From NCBI GenBank assembly GCA_900299145.1, contig OMIN01000113.1, forward strand, positions 49,887 to 113,886: 64,000 bases of DNA, written 5' to 3'. This stretch comes from Betaproteobacteria bacterium. Lineage in GTDB: Bacteria; Pseudomonadota; Gammaproteobacteria; Burkholderiales; SG8-41. A program made the position numbers and the translations under genes. The first letter of the stretch is position 1. Each line of letters starts with the position of its first letter. Positions 7,503 through 15,874 of the stretch are shown here, in pieces. The notes under the pieces are model-generated. The model ran no database searches, was not told where the DNA came from, and saw nothing but the letters and a program-made list of their open reading frames with translations.

Positions 7503-8849
7503 ATGTTTAACAAAGTCATTGTCGCCAATCGCGGTGCAGTCGCTTCTCGCGTACTGCGTGCCCTGAACGAAATGGGCATCCATTCCGTCGCACTTTATTC
7601 CGAAGCCGATGCCGGCGCGCCGTACCTGGCGATGGCGAGTGAGACGTACGCCATCGGCCCCGCACCAGCGCGCGAGAGCTATCTCAATCAGGATTTGATT
7701 CTCGAGATTCTGAAAAAATCGCACGCCGATGGATTGCATCCGGGATATGGTTTTCTGTCTGAGAACGCCGCGTTCGCACAAAAAGTGGTTGATGCCGGCG
7801 CGCGCTTCATCGGCCCGTCGCCGAAATGGATCGACGCCATGGGCCACAAGACGCGCGCGCGTGAACTGGCGGCGCTGCACGGCATGCCCATGTCGCAAGG
7901 CTCCCCGGTGTTGCCGATGGACAACGAGGCCATACTCAAGGCGGCACGCGAGATCGGCTACCCGGTGCTGGTCAAGCCCGCGGGCGGCGGGGGCGGCATC
8001 GGCATGCTGCCGGCTAAGGATGAAGCGCAGTTGCTGGAAACGGTGGAGCGTTCGCGCTCGATGGCAAGCCGCGGTTTTGGCAACGCGGAAGTGTATCTGG
8101 AGCACTTGTTCGAACGCCCGCGCCATGTGGAATTTCAGGTGCTAGGCGATCAGCACGGCAACGTCGCTCATCTGTTCGAGCGCGATTGTTCGACACAACG
8201 CCGCAACCAGAAAGTGATCGAAGAAGCGCCGGGGCCGCTGATCGCACGCGAGGACGCCGCGAAAACCGCCGAACACATCGCCGGCATCATGCGAAAGCTC
8301 GGCTACGACAACATCGGCACGGTGGAAATGCTGCTGGGCGCCGACGGCTCGTTCAATTTTCTGGAAATGAACACGCGCCTGCAGGTCGAGCATGGCGTGA
8401 CCGAGGAAGTGACCGGCGTCGATCTGGTCAAGGCACAGATACGCTCGGCGGCGGGCGAGCGGCTGGCAGACATTTTGCCAGCGAAGATTGAAGTCAAAGG
8501 CCACGCGATACAGGCGCGCGTCTATGCCGAAGACCCGAAGAATTTCTTCCCTTCGCCGGGCAAGTTGAATGTGTTTCGCCCGCCCTTGGACAAATCGGTG
8601 CGCGTGGAAACCGGCTTTGCCGAGGGCCGCGACGTAACGCCACATTATGATCCCATGATCGCCAAGGTAATCGTACACGCGGACACACGCGGCGCGGCAA
8701 TTGATACACTCATTGCTGCACTTGAAGCGTTCGAGATTCAGGGCTTGAAACACAATATTCCTGCGGTGCTGACGATACTCAAATCCGAACGGTTTCGCGC
8801 CGGGCAGGTGCACACGGGCTTGATACCGGAAGTGATGAAGAAGAAGTAA
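7503..8849 (+). CDS. Acyl-CoA carboxylase, biotin carboxylase subunit
   Basis: A 448-residue ATP-grasp biotin carboxylase that charges biotin with bicarbonate using ATP. All three family domains are present: pre-ATP-grasp (VANRGAVASRVLRAL), ATP-grasp (about residues 115-310) and the C-terminal biotin carboxylase domain. Two conserved spots differ from textbook enzymes: the glycine-rich loop reads GGGGGIGM (residues 161-168, Ile where Arg is usual) and the active-site segment reads QVEHGVTEEVTG (Gly where Pro is usual). No biotinyl domain is fused, which explains the separate carrier at 2264. The length is typical for the stand-alone subunit. Confidence 0.92.
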   Translation: MFNKVIVANRGAVASRVLRALNEMGIHSVALYSEADAGAPYLAMASETYAIGPAPARESYLNQDLILEILKKSHADGLHPGYGFLSENAAFAQKVVDAGARFIGPSPKWIDAMGHKTRARELAALHGMPMSQGSPVLPMDNEAILKAAREIGYPVLVKPAGGGGGIGMLPAKDEAQLLETVERSRSMASRGFGNAEVYLEHLFERPRHVEFQVLGDQHGNVAHLFERDCSTQRRNQKVIEEAPGPLIAREDAAKTAEHIAGIMRKLGYDNIGTVEMLLGADGSFNFLEMNTRLQVEHGVTEEVTGVDLVKAQIRSAAGERLADILPAKIEVKGHAIQARVYAEDPKNFFPSPGKLNVFRPPLDKSVRVETGFAEGRDVTPHYDPMIAKVIVHADTRGAAIDTLIAALEAFEIQGLKHNIPAVLTILKSERFRAGQVHTGLIPEVMKKK

Positions 8850-8870
8850 CGTGAGTCACAATAATCGGTT

Positions 8871-8891
8871 CCCTCCCCTTCAAGGGGAGGG
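8871..8891 (+). repeat. CCCTCCCC hairpin, left unit
   Basis: CCCTCCCCTT and AAGGGGAGGG form a near-perfect stem. Paired with the second unit at 8941-8961 and with GGGTGGGG / CCCCACCCCC between them, the whole 8871-8961 gap could fold into a large cruciform-like structure. Related to 7428-7451. Confidence 0.55.
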
Positions 8892-8940
8892 CTAGGGTGG
8901 GGATAGGGTACGCGTCGAGGTGACCCCACCCCCATCCCAG

Positions 8941-8961
8941 CCTTCCCCCTGAAGGGGAAGG
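8941..8961 (+). repeat. CCTTCCCC hairpin, right unit
   Basis: CCTTCCCC and GGGGAAGG pair around a short CTGAA loop. It is the inverted counterpart of 8871-8891 and sits 47 bases before the next start codon. It has no U tract, so it is not a classical Rho-independent terminator. Confidence 0.5.
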
Positions 8962-9007
8962 AGCTTCTTTGGAGGCCCGGCCTCTACACAAGAATTAGGA
9001 GCCAATC

Positions 9008-11125
9008 ATGAGCGAACCCGAAGTAGTCAGATTCGATTTCGAAGACGGCATCGGTGTCATCACCGTTGATTACCCGCCGGTCAATGCGCTGGGGCCGGGC
9101 GTGCGCGAGGGCATCATCGCCGCCGTCGAAAAAGGCAATGCCGATCCGAACGTGAAAGCCATGGTGCTGCTGGGCGCGGGACGCAGCTTTATTGCCGGTG
9201 CGGATATCCGCCAGTTCGGCACCAAGCGGCCGGTGTTCAAGAAAACCAGTGTTGAAGTGCTGGATGACGCCACCAAGCCCACCGTGGCGGCGATTCACGG
9301 CTTCGCGCTCGGCGGCGGGTTGGAGCACGCGCTGGCCTGTCATTTCCGTATTGCCGTGCCCACGGCGAAAGTGGGATTGCCCGAAGTGCTGATAGGCATT
9401 CTGCCTGGCGGCGGCGGCACGCAACGCCTGCCGCGTTTGATCGGGCCGAAGGCCGCGATGGAAATGATCGTGACGGGCCGCCATGTGCCCGCCGATGAAG
9501 CGAAGACGATGGGCATCGTCGATGCCATTACGCCGGGCACGAATTTGCGCGCCGAAGCCATCGCCTATGCCAAAGCCGTGATTGCGGAAAAGCGCCCGCT
9601 CTCGCGCGTGCGCGACCGCAAGGCGGATGCCAGCGCCGAGCCCGGCATGTTCGACGCCATGCGCAAATCGATTGCGCGCAAGGCGCGCAATCAGAAAGCG
9701 CCTTATCACTGCATCGCGTGTGTGGAAGCTGCAGTTTCGCAGCCGTTCGACGAAGGCATCGCCACCGAGCGGCGGCTCTTCAGCGAACTGGAAAATGCCG
9801 ACGAGGCCAAGGCATTGCGCTATGCCTTTTTCGCCGAGCGCGAAGTGGCGAAAGTTCCCGGTGCGCCCAAGGATTTCAAGCCCGGCAAGATCAAAACCGC
9901 AGCGGTGGTGGGCGCAGGCACCATGGGCGGCGGCATCGCCATGAGTTTTGCCGACTTCGGGATTCCGGTGAAGGTGCTCGAAGTCTCGCGCGACGTGCTG
10001 GAAAAAGGCATGCAGCGCGTGCGTGACAACTACGCCACCAGCGTGAAGCGCGGCAGCCTCAAGCAGTCGGAAATGGATGAACGGTTAAAGCGTTTCACGC
10101 CGGTCGAGCGTTACGAAGACATCGCCGACTGCGACGTGGTGATCGAGGCCGTGTTCGAGCGCATCGACGTGAAGAAGGATGTGTTCGCCAAACTCGAGGC
10201 CGTGATGAAGCCGGGCGCGCTGCTGCTCAGCAACTCATCAGCGATCAACACTGACATCATGGCCGGCATGACCACGCGGCCGGGTAACGTCGCCGGCGCG
10301 CACTTCTTCGCCCCCGCCAATGTGATGAAGCTGTTTGAAGTCGTAGTAGGCAGTAAAACTTCCGTTGAAACGATTGTGCGCACCATGCAGGTCGGGCGTG
10401 ACATCGGCAAAATCAGCGCGCTGGCCGGCACCTGCGACGGCTTTGCGGCCAATCGCAGCCGCGCGCCGTTCCAGACCGAGATGATGCTGATGCTCGAAGA
10501 AGGCGCGTTGCCGGAGCAGATCGACAAAGTGATGGTGGATTTTGGCTACCCCATCGGGCCGTTCGCAGTGAGCGATCTGTCGGGCCTGGACATCGGCTAC
10601 GACACGCGCAAACGCCGCGCGGCGGAGAACCCCAATTTCCGCAAATTGCCGGTGCCTGACCGTCTGGTGGAAATGGGACGCAAGGGCCAAAAGAGTGGCG
10701 CGGGCTGGTATCGCTATGAAAAAGGCGACCGCACGCCGCATCCCGACGAAGTGGTGAAAAGCGTGATCGCCGATGTCGCGCGCGAACTCGGCATCGAGCA
10801 GCGCCAGTTCACCGATGACGAGATTTTGAAGCGTCTGCTGTTCGCCTCGGTCAACGAAACCTGCAAGATTCTCGAAGAAGGCAAGTGCCTGCGCGCCAGC
10901 GACATGGACGTGATGTGGCTGCACGGTTTTGGATTCCCGCGCTATCGTGGCGGCCTGATGTTCTGGGCCGACGGCATTGGCGTGAAGGAAGTGTACCGGC
11001 AGATTGAGGAATGGCATCAGCGTTATGGCGCGCGCTGGAAGCCGGCCGCGCTGTTGAAGGAACTGGCCGAGAGCGGCACGTCGTTCCGAGAGGCGAAGCC
11101 TAAGGTGCCGATGTTTACGGTGTGA
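9008..11125 (+). CDS. Bifunctional enoyl-CoA hydratase/3-hydroxyacyl-CoA dehydrogenase
   Basis: A 705-residue FadB/FadJ-type protein covering two consecutive beta-oxidation steps. Residues about 1-190 are a crotonase domain (AGADIRQFG oxyanion region, GFALGGGLEHALACH, then LPEVLIGILPGGGGTQRLPR). The NAD-binding dehydrogenase domain starts with GAGTMG at 302-307 and is followed by the catalytic-histidine region (GAHFFAPANVMKL) and two C-terminal dehydrogenase domains. Length and order are normal. The ATG is preceded by AGGAGCC. Encoded with an ETF and an acyl-CoA synthetase, it supports degradation of a fatty or branched/dicarboxylic acid. Confidence 0.93.
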   Translation: MSEPEVVRFDFEDGIGVITVDYPPVNALGPGVREGIIAAVEKGNADPNVKAMVLLGAGRSFIAGADIRQFGTKRPVFKKTSVEVLDDATKPTVAAIHGFALGGGLEHALACHFRIAVPTAKVGLPEVLIGILPGGGGTQRLPRLIGPKAAMEMIVTGRHVPADEAKTMGIVDAITPGTNLRAEAIAYAKAVIAEKRPLSRVRDRKADASAEPGMFDAMRKSIARKARNQKAPYHCIACVEAAVSQPFDEGIATERRLFSELENADEAKALRYAFFAEREVAKVPGAPKDFKPGKIKTAAVVGAGTMGGGIAMSFADFGIPVKVLEVSRDVLEKGMQRVRDNYATSVKRGSLKQSEMDERLKRFTPVERYEDIADCDVVIEAVFERIDVKKDVFAKLEAVMKPGALLLSNSSAINTDIMAGMTTRPGNVAGAHFFAPANVMKLFEVVVGSKTSVETIVRTMQVGRDIGKISALAGTCDGFAANRSRAPFQTEMMLMLEEGALPEQIDKVMVDFGYPIGPFAVSDLSGLDIGYDTRKRRAAENPNFRKLPVPDRLVEMGRKGQKSGAGWYRYEKGDRTPHPDEVVKSVIADVARELGIEQRQFTDDEILKRLLFASVNETCKILEEGKCLRASDMDVMWLHGFGFPRYRGGLMFWADGIGVKEVYRQIEEWHQRYGARWKPAALLKELAESGTSFREAKPKVPMFTV

Positions 11126-11178
11126 TCGACAGTTGCGTCGACTAGTCATTTATAACTAACGACGCATACACAGTACCC

Positions 11179-11285
11179 GTCATTCCAGCGAAAGCTGGAA
11201 TCCAGAACTTAAATCATGCGTAGCATCTGATTCGCGCCTTCGGCGCACAATACGACCTGGGTTCCAGCTTTCGCTGGAACGACGG
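11179..11285. repeat. Inverted-repeat element with GTCATTCC ends
   Basis: Left end GTCATTCCAGCGAAAGCTGG and right end beginning GGTTCCAGCTTTCGCTGGAA are mutual inverted repeats, each itself a small hairpin, separated by about 50 bases that hold another hairpin (GCGCCTTCGGCGC). The ends share the GTCATTCC...GGAATCC / GGTTCC...GGAACGAC design with 32101-32180 and with the GIY-YIG element at 34256-34618. It is probably a non-coding relative. Confidence 0.65.
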
Positions 11286-11324
11286 AGGTAGTTTGCCGAG
11301 TTGGCCTGAATTCATGGAATTGGA

Positions 11325-12020
11325 ATGAGCGCGAACGAATTGATCTCAAAAGCCCGTGCACAGCAGCGCACATCGCTGGACGAACAGGCCGGCAAATCCC
11401 TGCTCGCCGCCTACGGCATAACCGTGCCGCAATCGCTGACGGTAAAGACCGCTGGCGAAGTTGACGCTGCCTTCGGCAAACTCAAGCCGCCGGTAGTCGT
11501 CAAAATCATGTCCCCCGACATCCTGCACAAGAGCGATGCAGGCGGCGTGAAGGTGGGCCTCAAATCGGCGGCTGAAGTCAAAGATGCGATCAACACCATG
11601 GCCGCCTCAAAGCAAATCAAGGCCGCACGCATCGACGGTTACCTGATCGAAGAAATGGCGCCCGCTGGACAGGAAATTGTCATCGGCGGGCTGCGCGATC
11701 CGTACTTCGGCCCGCTGGTGATGGTGGGCCTAGGCGGCATATTTGTCGAAGTGCTGCGTGATGTGTCGTTTCGCATTTGCCCCATCACGCGGATCGACGC
11801 GGAAGAAATGATCGACGATTTAAAGGGTGCGGCGATCCTCGCAGGTGCACGCGGCCGCCAGCCGGCGTCGCGTGCGGCGATTGTCGATGCGCTGCTTAAA
11901 GTCGGTGGCGAAGGCGGCTTGCTGATGACACACGCGGAAGAAATCAAAGAGGCTGATATCAACCCGATGATCGTCTCCGAAACAGCGGCGGTGGCCGTCG
12001 ATGCGCGTTTTATTCTGTAG
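11325..12020 (+). CDS. ADP-forming acyl-CoA synthetase, ATP-grasp (beta) subunit
   Basis: A 231-residue ATP-grasp domain of the acetyl-CoA synthetase (ADP-forming) family, which makes an acyl-CoA and ADP through a phosphohistidine intermediate. Recognisable segments are the start (LLAAYGITVPQS), KIMSPDILHKSDAGGVKVGL, IEEMAPAGQEIVIGGLRDPYFGPLVMVGLGG and the metal-binding EADINPMIV. It matches the C-terminal ATP-grasp region of fused homologues, here encoded separately 14 bases before the alpha subunit. The two must associate to be active. The substrate acid is unknown, but the surrounding beta-oxidation genes point to a catabolic role. Confidence 0.88.
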   Translation: MSANELISKARAQQRTSLDEQAGKSLLAAYGITVPQSLTVKTAGEVDAAFGKLKPPVVVKIMSPDILHKSDAGGVKVGLKSAAEVKDAINTMAASKQIKAARIDGYLIEEMAPAGQEIVIGGLRDPYFGPLVMVGLGGIFVEVLRDVSFRICPITRIDAEEMIDDLKGAAILAGARGRQPASRAAIVDALLKVGGEGGLLMTHAEEIKEADINPMIVSETAAVAVDARFIL

Positions 12021-12034
12021 CACTTGTAAAAATA

Positions 12035-13501
12035 ATGAATAAAAACAAATACTTACAGGATTTTACGCCTTTTTTTCAGCCGCGCACCGTGGCGGTCATA
12101 GGCGCTTCCACGCGCAATCCGCATGCGCTGCCCAATGTATTCATGCGGCGCATTCGCGAGTTTGGCTTCACTGGCGATATTTATCCGATCAACCCCACGG
12201 CCGCCGAACTTGAGGGCCACAAGTGTTACCCGTCGCTGGCGGACACGCCCAAGCCCGTCGATTACGCCTACATCGGCGTCGGTGGCGGGCAAATCCCGGC
12301 CATGTTCGACGCCGTAAGAGATAAAAAGCCGGGCCATGTGCGATTTGCGCATGTGGTGTCAAGCGGGTTTGCCGAGGTCGACGAAGGCCGGGCGTTGCAG
12401 GACGAACTCGTCGCTGCCGCGCGCGCGGGCGGCATGCGGCTGGTCGGCCCCAACTGCATGGGGCTGTATTCGCCGCGCGGACGCATCACGTTTGCCGAAG
12501 TGGGGCCGGTGGAGCTGGGCCACGTTGGAGTGGTGTCGCAAAGTGGCGGCCTTGGCACGGACATCATTCGTCGCGGGCGCAATCGCGGCGTGCAGTTTTC
12601 CGCGCTGGTGACGGCCGGCAATTGTGCCGATGTGACGCCGACGGAATTTGTCGAATATTTTTTCGCCGACGAAGAAACCCATGTGATAGGCCTTTACCTT
12701 GAGACGGCGAAAGATGGCCGGCGCCTGTTCGAGTTACTGCGCCAAAACAAAGCCGCCAAGCCGGTGGTCATCCTCAAGGGTGGCCGCACGCAACAGGGGC
12801 TGGCGGCGGCGGCCTCGCACACGGGATCGCTCGCGGGCGACGACCGCGTGTGGGTGGCGCTGTCGAAGCAAACCGGCTGTGTGATGGTGGATACGCTGGA
12901 TCAGTTCGTCGACACGCTGCTGCTGTTTCAATCGGTCAAACCGAACGTTGCGCATCCCACGAAGCGCGTTGCGCTGTTCGGCAACGGCGGCGGCACCAGC
13001 GTGCTGGCCACCGACTATTTCTCGCGTCTGGGTCTCGATGTCACGCCATTCGCGGACACCACCATCGCCGAACTGGCGGCCCTGAAACTGCCACCCGGCA
13101 CCAGCATCACCAATCCGGTGGATTGCCCCGTCGGCACGTTGCAGCAGGACGACGGCCGCGTTGCGGAAAAAATCCTCGACATCATTTACGCCAGCGGCAA
13201 GCCGGACGCGCTGGTCATGCACCTGAATCTGTCGTCGTTTGTCGGGCGCGCCAAGCCCGAAGTGCTCGACAACCTGATGGACGCCGCGCTGCGCGTGCAG
13301 CAGAAATATCCGGGGCAGGCGCACTTCATGCTGGCGCTGCGCTCCGATGGTGAACCGAGACTCGAAGAACGCAAGCGCGAATTTCGCGCCAAGGCCGTGG
13401 CGCGCGGCGTGCCGGTATACGACGAAATGACCAACGTGGGCCACGCGCTGGCGGCACTGGCGGCGCATGAGCGGTTTGTGCACACACGCGCCCGCGCGTA
13501 A
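12035..13501 (+). CDS. ADP-forming acyl-CoA synthetase, CoA-binding (alpha) subunit
   Basis: A 488-residue partner of the preceding ATP-grasp protein. An N-terminal CoA-binding Rossmann domain (TVAVIGASTRNP) is followed by two succinyl-CoA-ligase-like flavodoxin domains. AASHTGSLAG carries the expected phosphorylated histidine, H262. The first residues MNKNKYLQ are entirely encoded by copy 4 of the dispersed AT-rich repeat, and homologous domains usually begin a few residues before the FFQPRTVAV segment. No clear ribosome site precedes the ATG, so the repeat may supply the translation start context. Confidence 0.88.
   Translation: MNKNKYLQDFTPFFQPRTVAVIGASTRNPHALPNVFMRRIREFGFTGDIYPINPTAAELEGHKCYPSLADTPKPVDYAYIGVGGGQIPAMFDAVRDKKPGHVRFAHVVSSGFAEVDEGRALQDELVAAARAGGMRLVGPNCMGLYSPRGRITFAEVGPVELGHVGVVSQSGGLGTDIIRRGRNRGVQFSALVTAGNCADVTPTEFVEYFFADEETHVIGLYLETAKDGRRLFELLRQNKAAKPVVILKGGRTQQGLAAAASHTGSLAGDDRVWVALSKQTGCVMVDTLDQFVDTLLLFQSVKPNVAHPTKRVALFGNGGGTSVLATDYFSRLGLDVTPFADTTIAELAALKLPPGTSITNPVDCPVGTLQQDDGRVAEKILDIIYASGKPDALVMHLNLSSFVGRAKPEVLDNLMDAALRVQQKYPGQAHFMLALRSDGEPRLEERKREFRAKAVARGVPVYDEMTNVGHALAALAAHERFVHTRARA
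12038..12057 (+). repeat. Dispersed AT-rich junction repeat, copy 4
   Basis: Reads AATAAAAACAAATACTTACA, closest to consensus, preceded by GTAAAAATAATG. It encodes residues NKNKYLQ at the start of the synthetase alpha subunit, in the same orientation as the gene. Confidence 0.85.
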
Positions 13502-13538
13502 ACGCAGGCGTTCCGTAGGAGATCGCAGGAGATCGAAG

Positions 13539-14762
13539 ATGACCATCACTGCCCAATACAACACCAACTTTCGTGCGGTCACCTACCCGGTGCGCCTCTA
13601 CAGCGGCGAGGGGGCGCTGGAAAACCTGCCCGCGGAACTCAAACGCAACCGCGCCACGCGTGCGTTCATCGTCTGTGGCCGCACGGTGTCGCGCAAAACC
13701 GATCTCATCAATCATATGCGCCGCATCCTCGGCGACAACTGCGCCGGCGTCTATGACGAGATGGACAAGGACACGTCGATCTCCACCGTCACGGCGGCGG
13801 CAGCAGCGGCAAAGGCCGCCAACGCGGACATGCTGATCAGCGTCGGCTCCGGCAGTGTCACGCAAGGCACGCGCGTGGTGGCGATTCTGATGGCGGAAAA
13901 GCGTCCGGTCGATGAACTCATTACGCAGTATCCGGAGCATGGCGCCGCGATCAGCCCGAAGCTGCTCGAACCCAAGGTGCCGATACTCAATGTGTTGACG
14001 GCGGGCACCTCGGCGCAAAATCGTGCCGGCTCCGCAGTGAAGGACCCGAACCGCAATCATCGCATGGAGTTTTTCGATCCGAAGACACGGCCCGTCGCGG
14101 TGTTCTGGGATAACGAAGCGCTGATGACGGCCCCCTTGTCGCTGGTGAAAACCACCACGATTTCGTCGGTGTGGCGCACCACCATGAATCTGGGCGCCAC
14201 GCGCGTCGCTCCGCTTTCGGAGGGGGATCGTTTGCAGGCGTTTCGCCTGTCGCGTTATGCGCTGGAGCACTTGGGCGACGGCACGGATGTGTCAGCGCGC
14301 GTGGCGGTGTGCGCAGCGGCGTTTTTGCAGAATCGCGATGCCGACGACGGCGGCATGGCCGCTGGCAAGCATTGGGTGGAACGCGTGGTGTATGCGTTCG
14401 CGACGGCGTTGTTTCAGATGCACGTGCATGTCGGCCAGGGCGAGGCCAGTGCGGCGATCTCGCCCACCGTGCTGCGCAAACTCGGCCACCGCAATCCGGA
14501 AGCCATGGCACTGATCGCGCAGGGCATGGGGGTGTGGAAAGAGGGTGACGACATCAGCAGCGCGCCCGAAAAAGCCGCTGCTGAACTGGAGCGCTTGTTC
14601 AACAACATCGGCGCGCCGACGCGCGTGTCGCAGCTCAATATCCCGCGCGACACACTCCCGCAAATCTGCGACAACGCCATGCGCAATTTCAACGCCGACC
14701 CCAAGCGCGAATTCATCAAGGAACGCGATTATCTGCTTGAGGTGCTGGAAGCCTGTTGGTAG
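13539..14762 (+). CDS. Iron-containing alcohol dehydrogenase family protein
   Basis: About 407 residues of the group III (Fe-dependent) alcohol dehydrogenase fold, which interconverts alcohols or hydroxyacids with carbonyls using NAD(P). The NAD-binding segment ISVGSGSVTQGTRVV corresponds to the family's GGGSxxD region but lacks its aspartate. The metal-ligand helix region is QMHVHVGQGEASAAI, followed by LRKLGHRNPEAM, where the spacing of histidines is unusual for the family. The ATG is preceded by AGGAGATCGAAG. It is last in the plus-strand cluster, 37 bases after the synthetase, so it is likely co-transcribed. It could handle a hydroxy- or semialdehyde intermediate; the substrate is not predictable. 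Confidence 0.82.
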   Translation: MTITAQYNTNFRAVTYPVRLYSGEGALENLPAELKRNRATRAFIVCGRTVSRKTDLINHMRRILGDNCAGVYDEMDKDTSISTVTAAAAAAKAANADMLISVGSGSVTQGTRVVAILMAEKRPVDELITQYPEHGAAISPKLLEPKVPILNVLTAGTSAQNRAGSAVKDPNRNHRMEFFDPKTRPVAVFWDNEALMTAPLSLVKTTTISSVWRTTMNLGATRVAPLSEGDRLQAFRLSRYALEHLGDGTDVSARVAVCAAAFLQNRDADDGGMAAGKHWVERVVYAFATALFQMHVHVGQGEASAAISPTVLRKLGHRNPEAMALIAQGMGVWKEGDDISSAPEKAAAELERLFNNIGAPTRVSQLNIPRDTLPQICDNAMRNFNADPKREFIKERDYLLEVLEACW

Positions 14763-14801
14763 GCGTTGCGAGCCGCACGTGACTTGCGTCACGAAATCCA
14801 C

Positions 14802-14821
14802 GTAAATATCTGTTTTCAAAT
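14802..14821 (-). repeat. Dispersed AT-rich junction repeat, copy 5
   Basis: Plus strand GTAAATATCTGTTTTCAAAT, followed by GATATTTTT. It lies 40 bases after the iron-alcohol-dehydrogenase stop and 137 bases before the next gene, outside any reading frame. Confidence 0.7.
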
Positions 14822-14957
14822 GATATTTTTTCGGTCAGCGGTTACAGATTCTTACAACTCGCTCATGCCGCCGTCGTACACGGGGTGCCTTCCCGTGGCG
14901 TTAATCCAGTATGGGAATCCACCCATGCCCACTGCTACAGCGAAAAGGAGCATTACC

Positions 14958-15350
14958 ATGAAACTCAAAACCACCCTGATAGCCGTTGCATTTGCCCTAT
15001 TGCCCGGTCTTGCGCTTGCGCAAACCACCGCGCCCGCACCAGCGCCTGCCGCGACACCTGTCCCCACAACGAAGCCCGCGCCTACGCCCAGTGACAAAGC
15101 CGGCGCACGCATCGACGCGCGTCAGGCGGAGCAGCAAAAGCGCATCGACGCCGGCGTCAAATCCGGAGAATTGACCCCGAAAGAAGCGGAGCGCCTGCAA
15201 AAGGGACAGGCGCGCGTGCAGAAAATGGAGGACAAGGCCCGCGCCGACGGCAAAATCACCAAAAAGGAAGCCCGCCAAATCGAACACGCGCAGGACCAGC
15301 AAAGTAAGAAAATCGCGCGTGAAAAGCACGATAAGCAAAAAACCAAGTAA
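14958..15350 (+). CDS. Small exported Ala/Pro/Lys-rich protein
   Basis: 130 residues: a Sec signal peptide (LIAVAFALLPGLALAQ, cut after ALA), an Ala/Pro/Thr spacer to about residue 45, then a highly charged helical part with repeated acidic-loop units (SGELTPKEAERL and DGKITKKEARQI) that resemble paired EF-hand-like motifs seen in small periplasmic proteins. AAAAGGAG precedes the ATG. A hairpin follows the stop, consistent with a single-gene transcript. The function is unknown; metal or surface binding is conceivable. Confidence 0.75.
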   Translation: MKLKTTLIAVAFALLPGLALAQTTAPAPAPAATPVPTTKPAPTPSDKAGARIDARQAEQQKRIDAGVKSGELTPKEAERLQKGQARVQKMEDKARADGKITKKEARQIEHAQDQQSKKIAREKHDKQKTK

Positions 15351-15372
15351 CTCCCCGGTGCTTTGCGGTACT

Positions 15373-15402
15373 CAACGGCTGCCTCTTCGGAGGTGGCCGT
15401 TG
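15373..15402 (+). terminator. Terminator hairpin after small exported protein
   Basis: CAACGGC and GCCGTTG pair, with an inner CCTC-TTCG-GAGG stem-loop (a stable UUCG tetraloop). It is followed by TCGTTT, a weak U-rich tail. It lies 22 bases after the stop codon of the small exported protein. Confidence 0.65.
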
Positions 15403-15446
15403 TCGTTTAGAATGCTGCTTTTACCCTCTAGGCCATCAGGACGCAC

Positions 15447-15839
15447 ATGGACACGTTAAAAGCCGGCATGAAGCACACGGAAGAATGGGAGATCACCGAA
15501 GAGCGCACCACACAGCGCGGCAAGTACAAAGTGTTCGCGACGTGGTCGATGACGCGGCTGGTGGAAAGCGTCGCGAGCGGGCTGATTGCACCGCATCTGA
15601 AAGAAGGCCAGGGTCAGGTCGGCGTGGGCATCACCGTGCGCCACATGGGGCCGACACCGATCGGTCATACAGTGCGCGCCGAGGCGGAACTCATTGCCGT
15701 TGACCGGCGCAAGATGTCGTTCAAGGTGAAGGTGTTCGAGGGCGACGAGCAGGTGGGCGAATCGGAGCACGACCGTTTTATTGTCGATCTCGATAAATAC
15801 TTTGCACGGCTGGATCAGAAGCTGGGCGCGAAGACGTAA
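15447..15839 (+). CDS. Hotdog-fold thioesterase (FlK-like)
   Basis: A 130-residue single hotdog domain of the fluoroacetyl-CoA thioesterase-like group. It hydrolyses small acyl-CoA thioesters in the cytoplasm. The family pattern is visible: a central helix (TRLVESVASGLIAPHL), the glycine-rich turn GQGQVGVGITVRHMGPTPIGHTV with the usual histidine, and the late strand VGESEHDRFIVD. No signal peptide. It follows the terminator at 15373, so it probably starts a new transcript that may include the PQQ dehydrogenase 35 bases on. The natural substrate is unlikely to be fluoroacetyl-CoA. Confidence 0.85.
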   Translation: MDTLKAGMKHTEEWEITEERTTQRGKYKVFATWSMTRLVESVASGLIAPHLKEGQGQVGVGITVRHMGPTPIGHTVRAEAELIAVDRRKMSFKVKVFEGDEQVGESEHDRFIVDLDKYFARLDQKLGAKT

Positions 15840-15874
15840 TCGCACAGCCCAAATAAATTCAACAGAGGACAACC

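Noticed and set aside
7428..8961. GC-rich hairpins as classical Rho-independent terminators.
   Set aside because: Stems are strong but none is followed by a run of T; they also lie within a gene set that reads as one unit.
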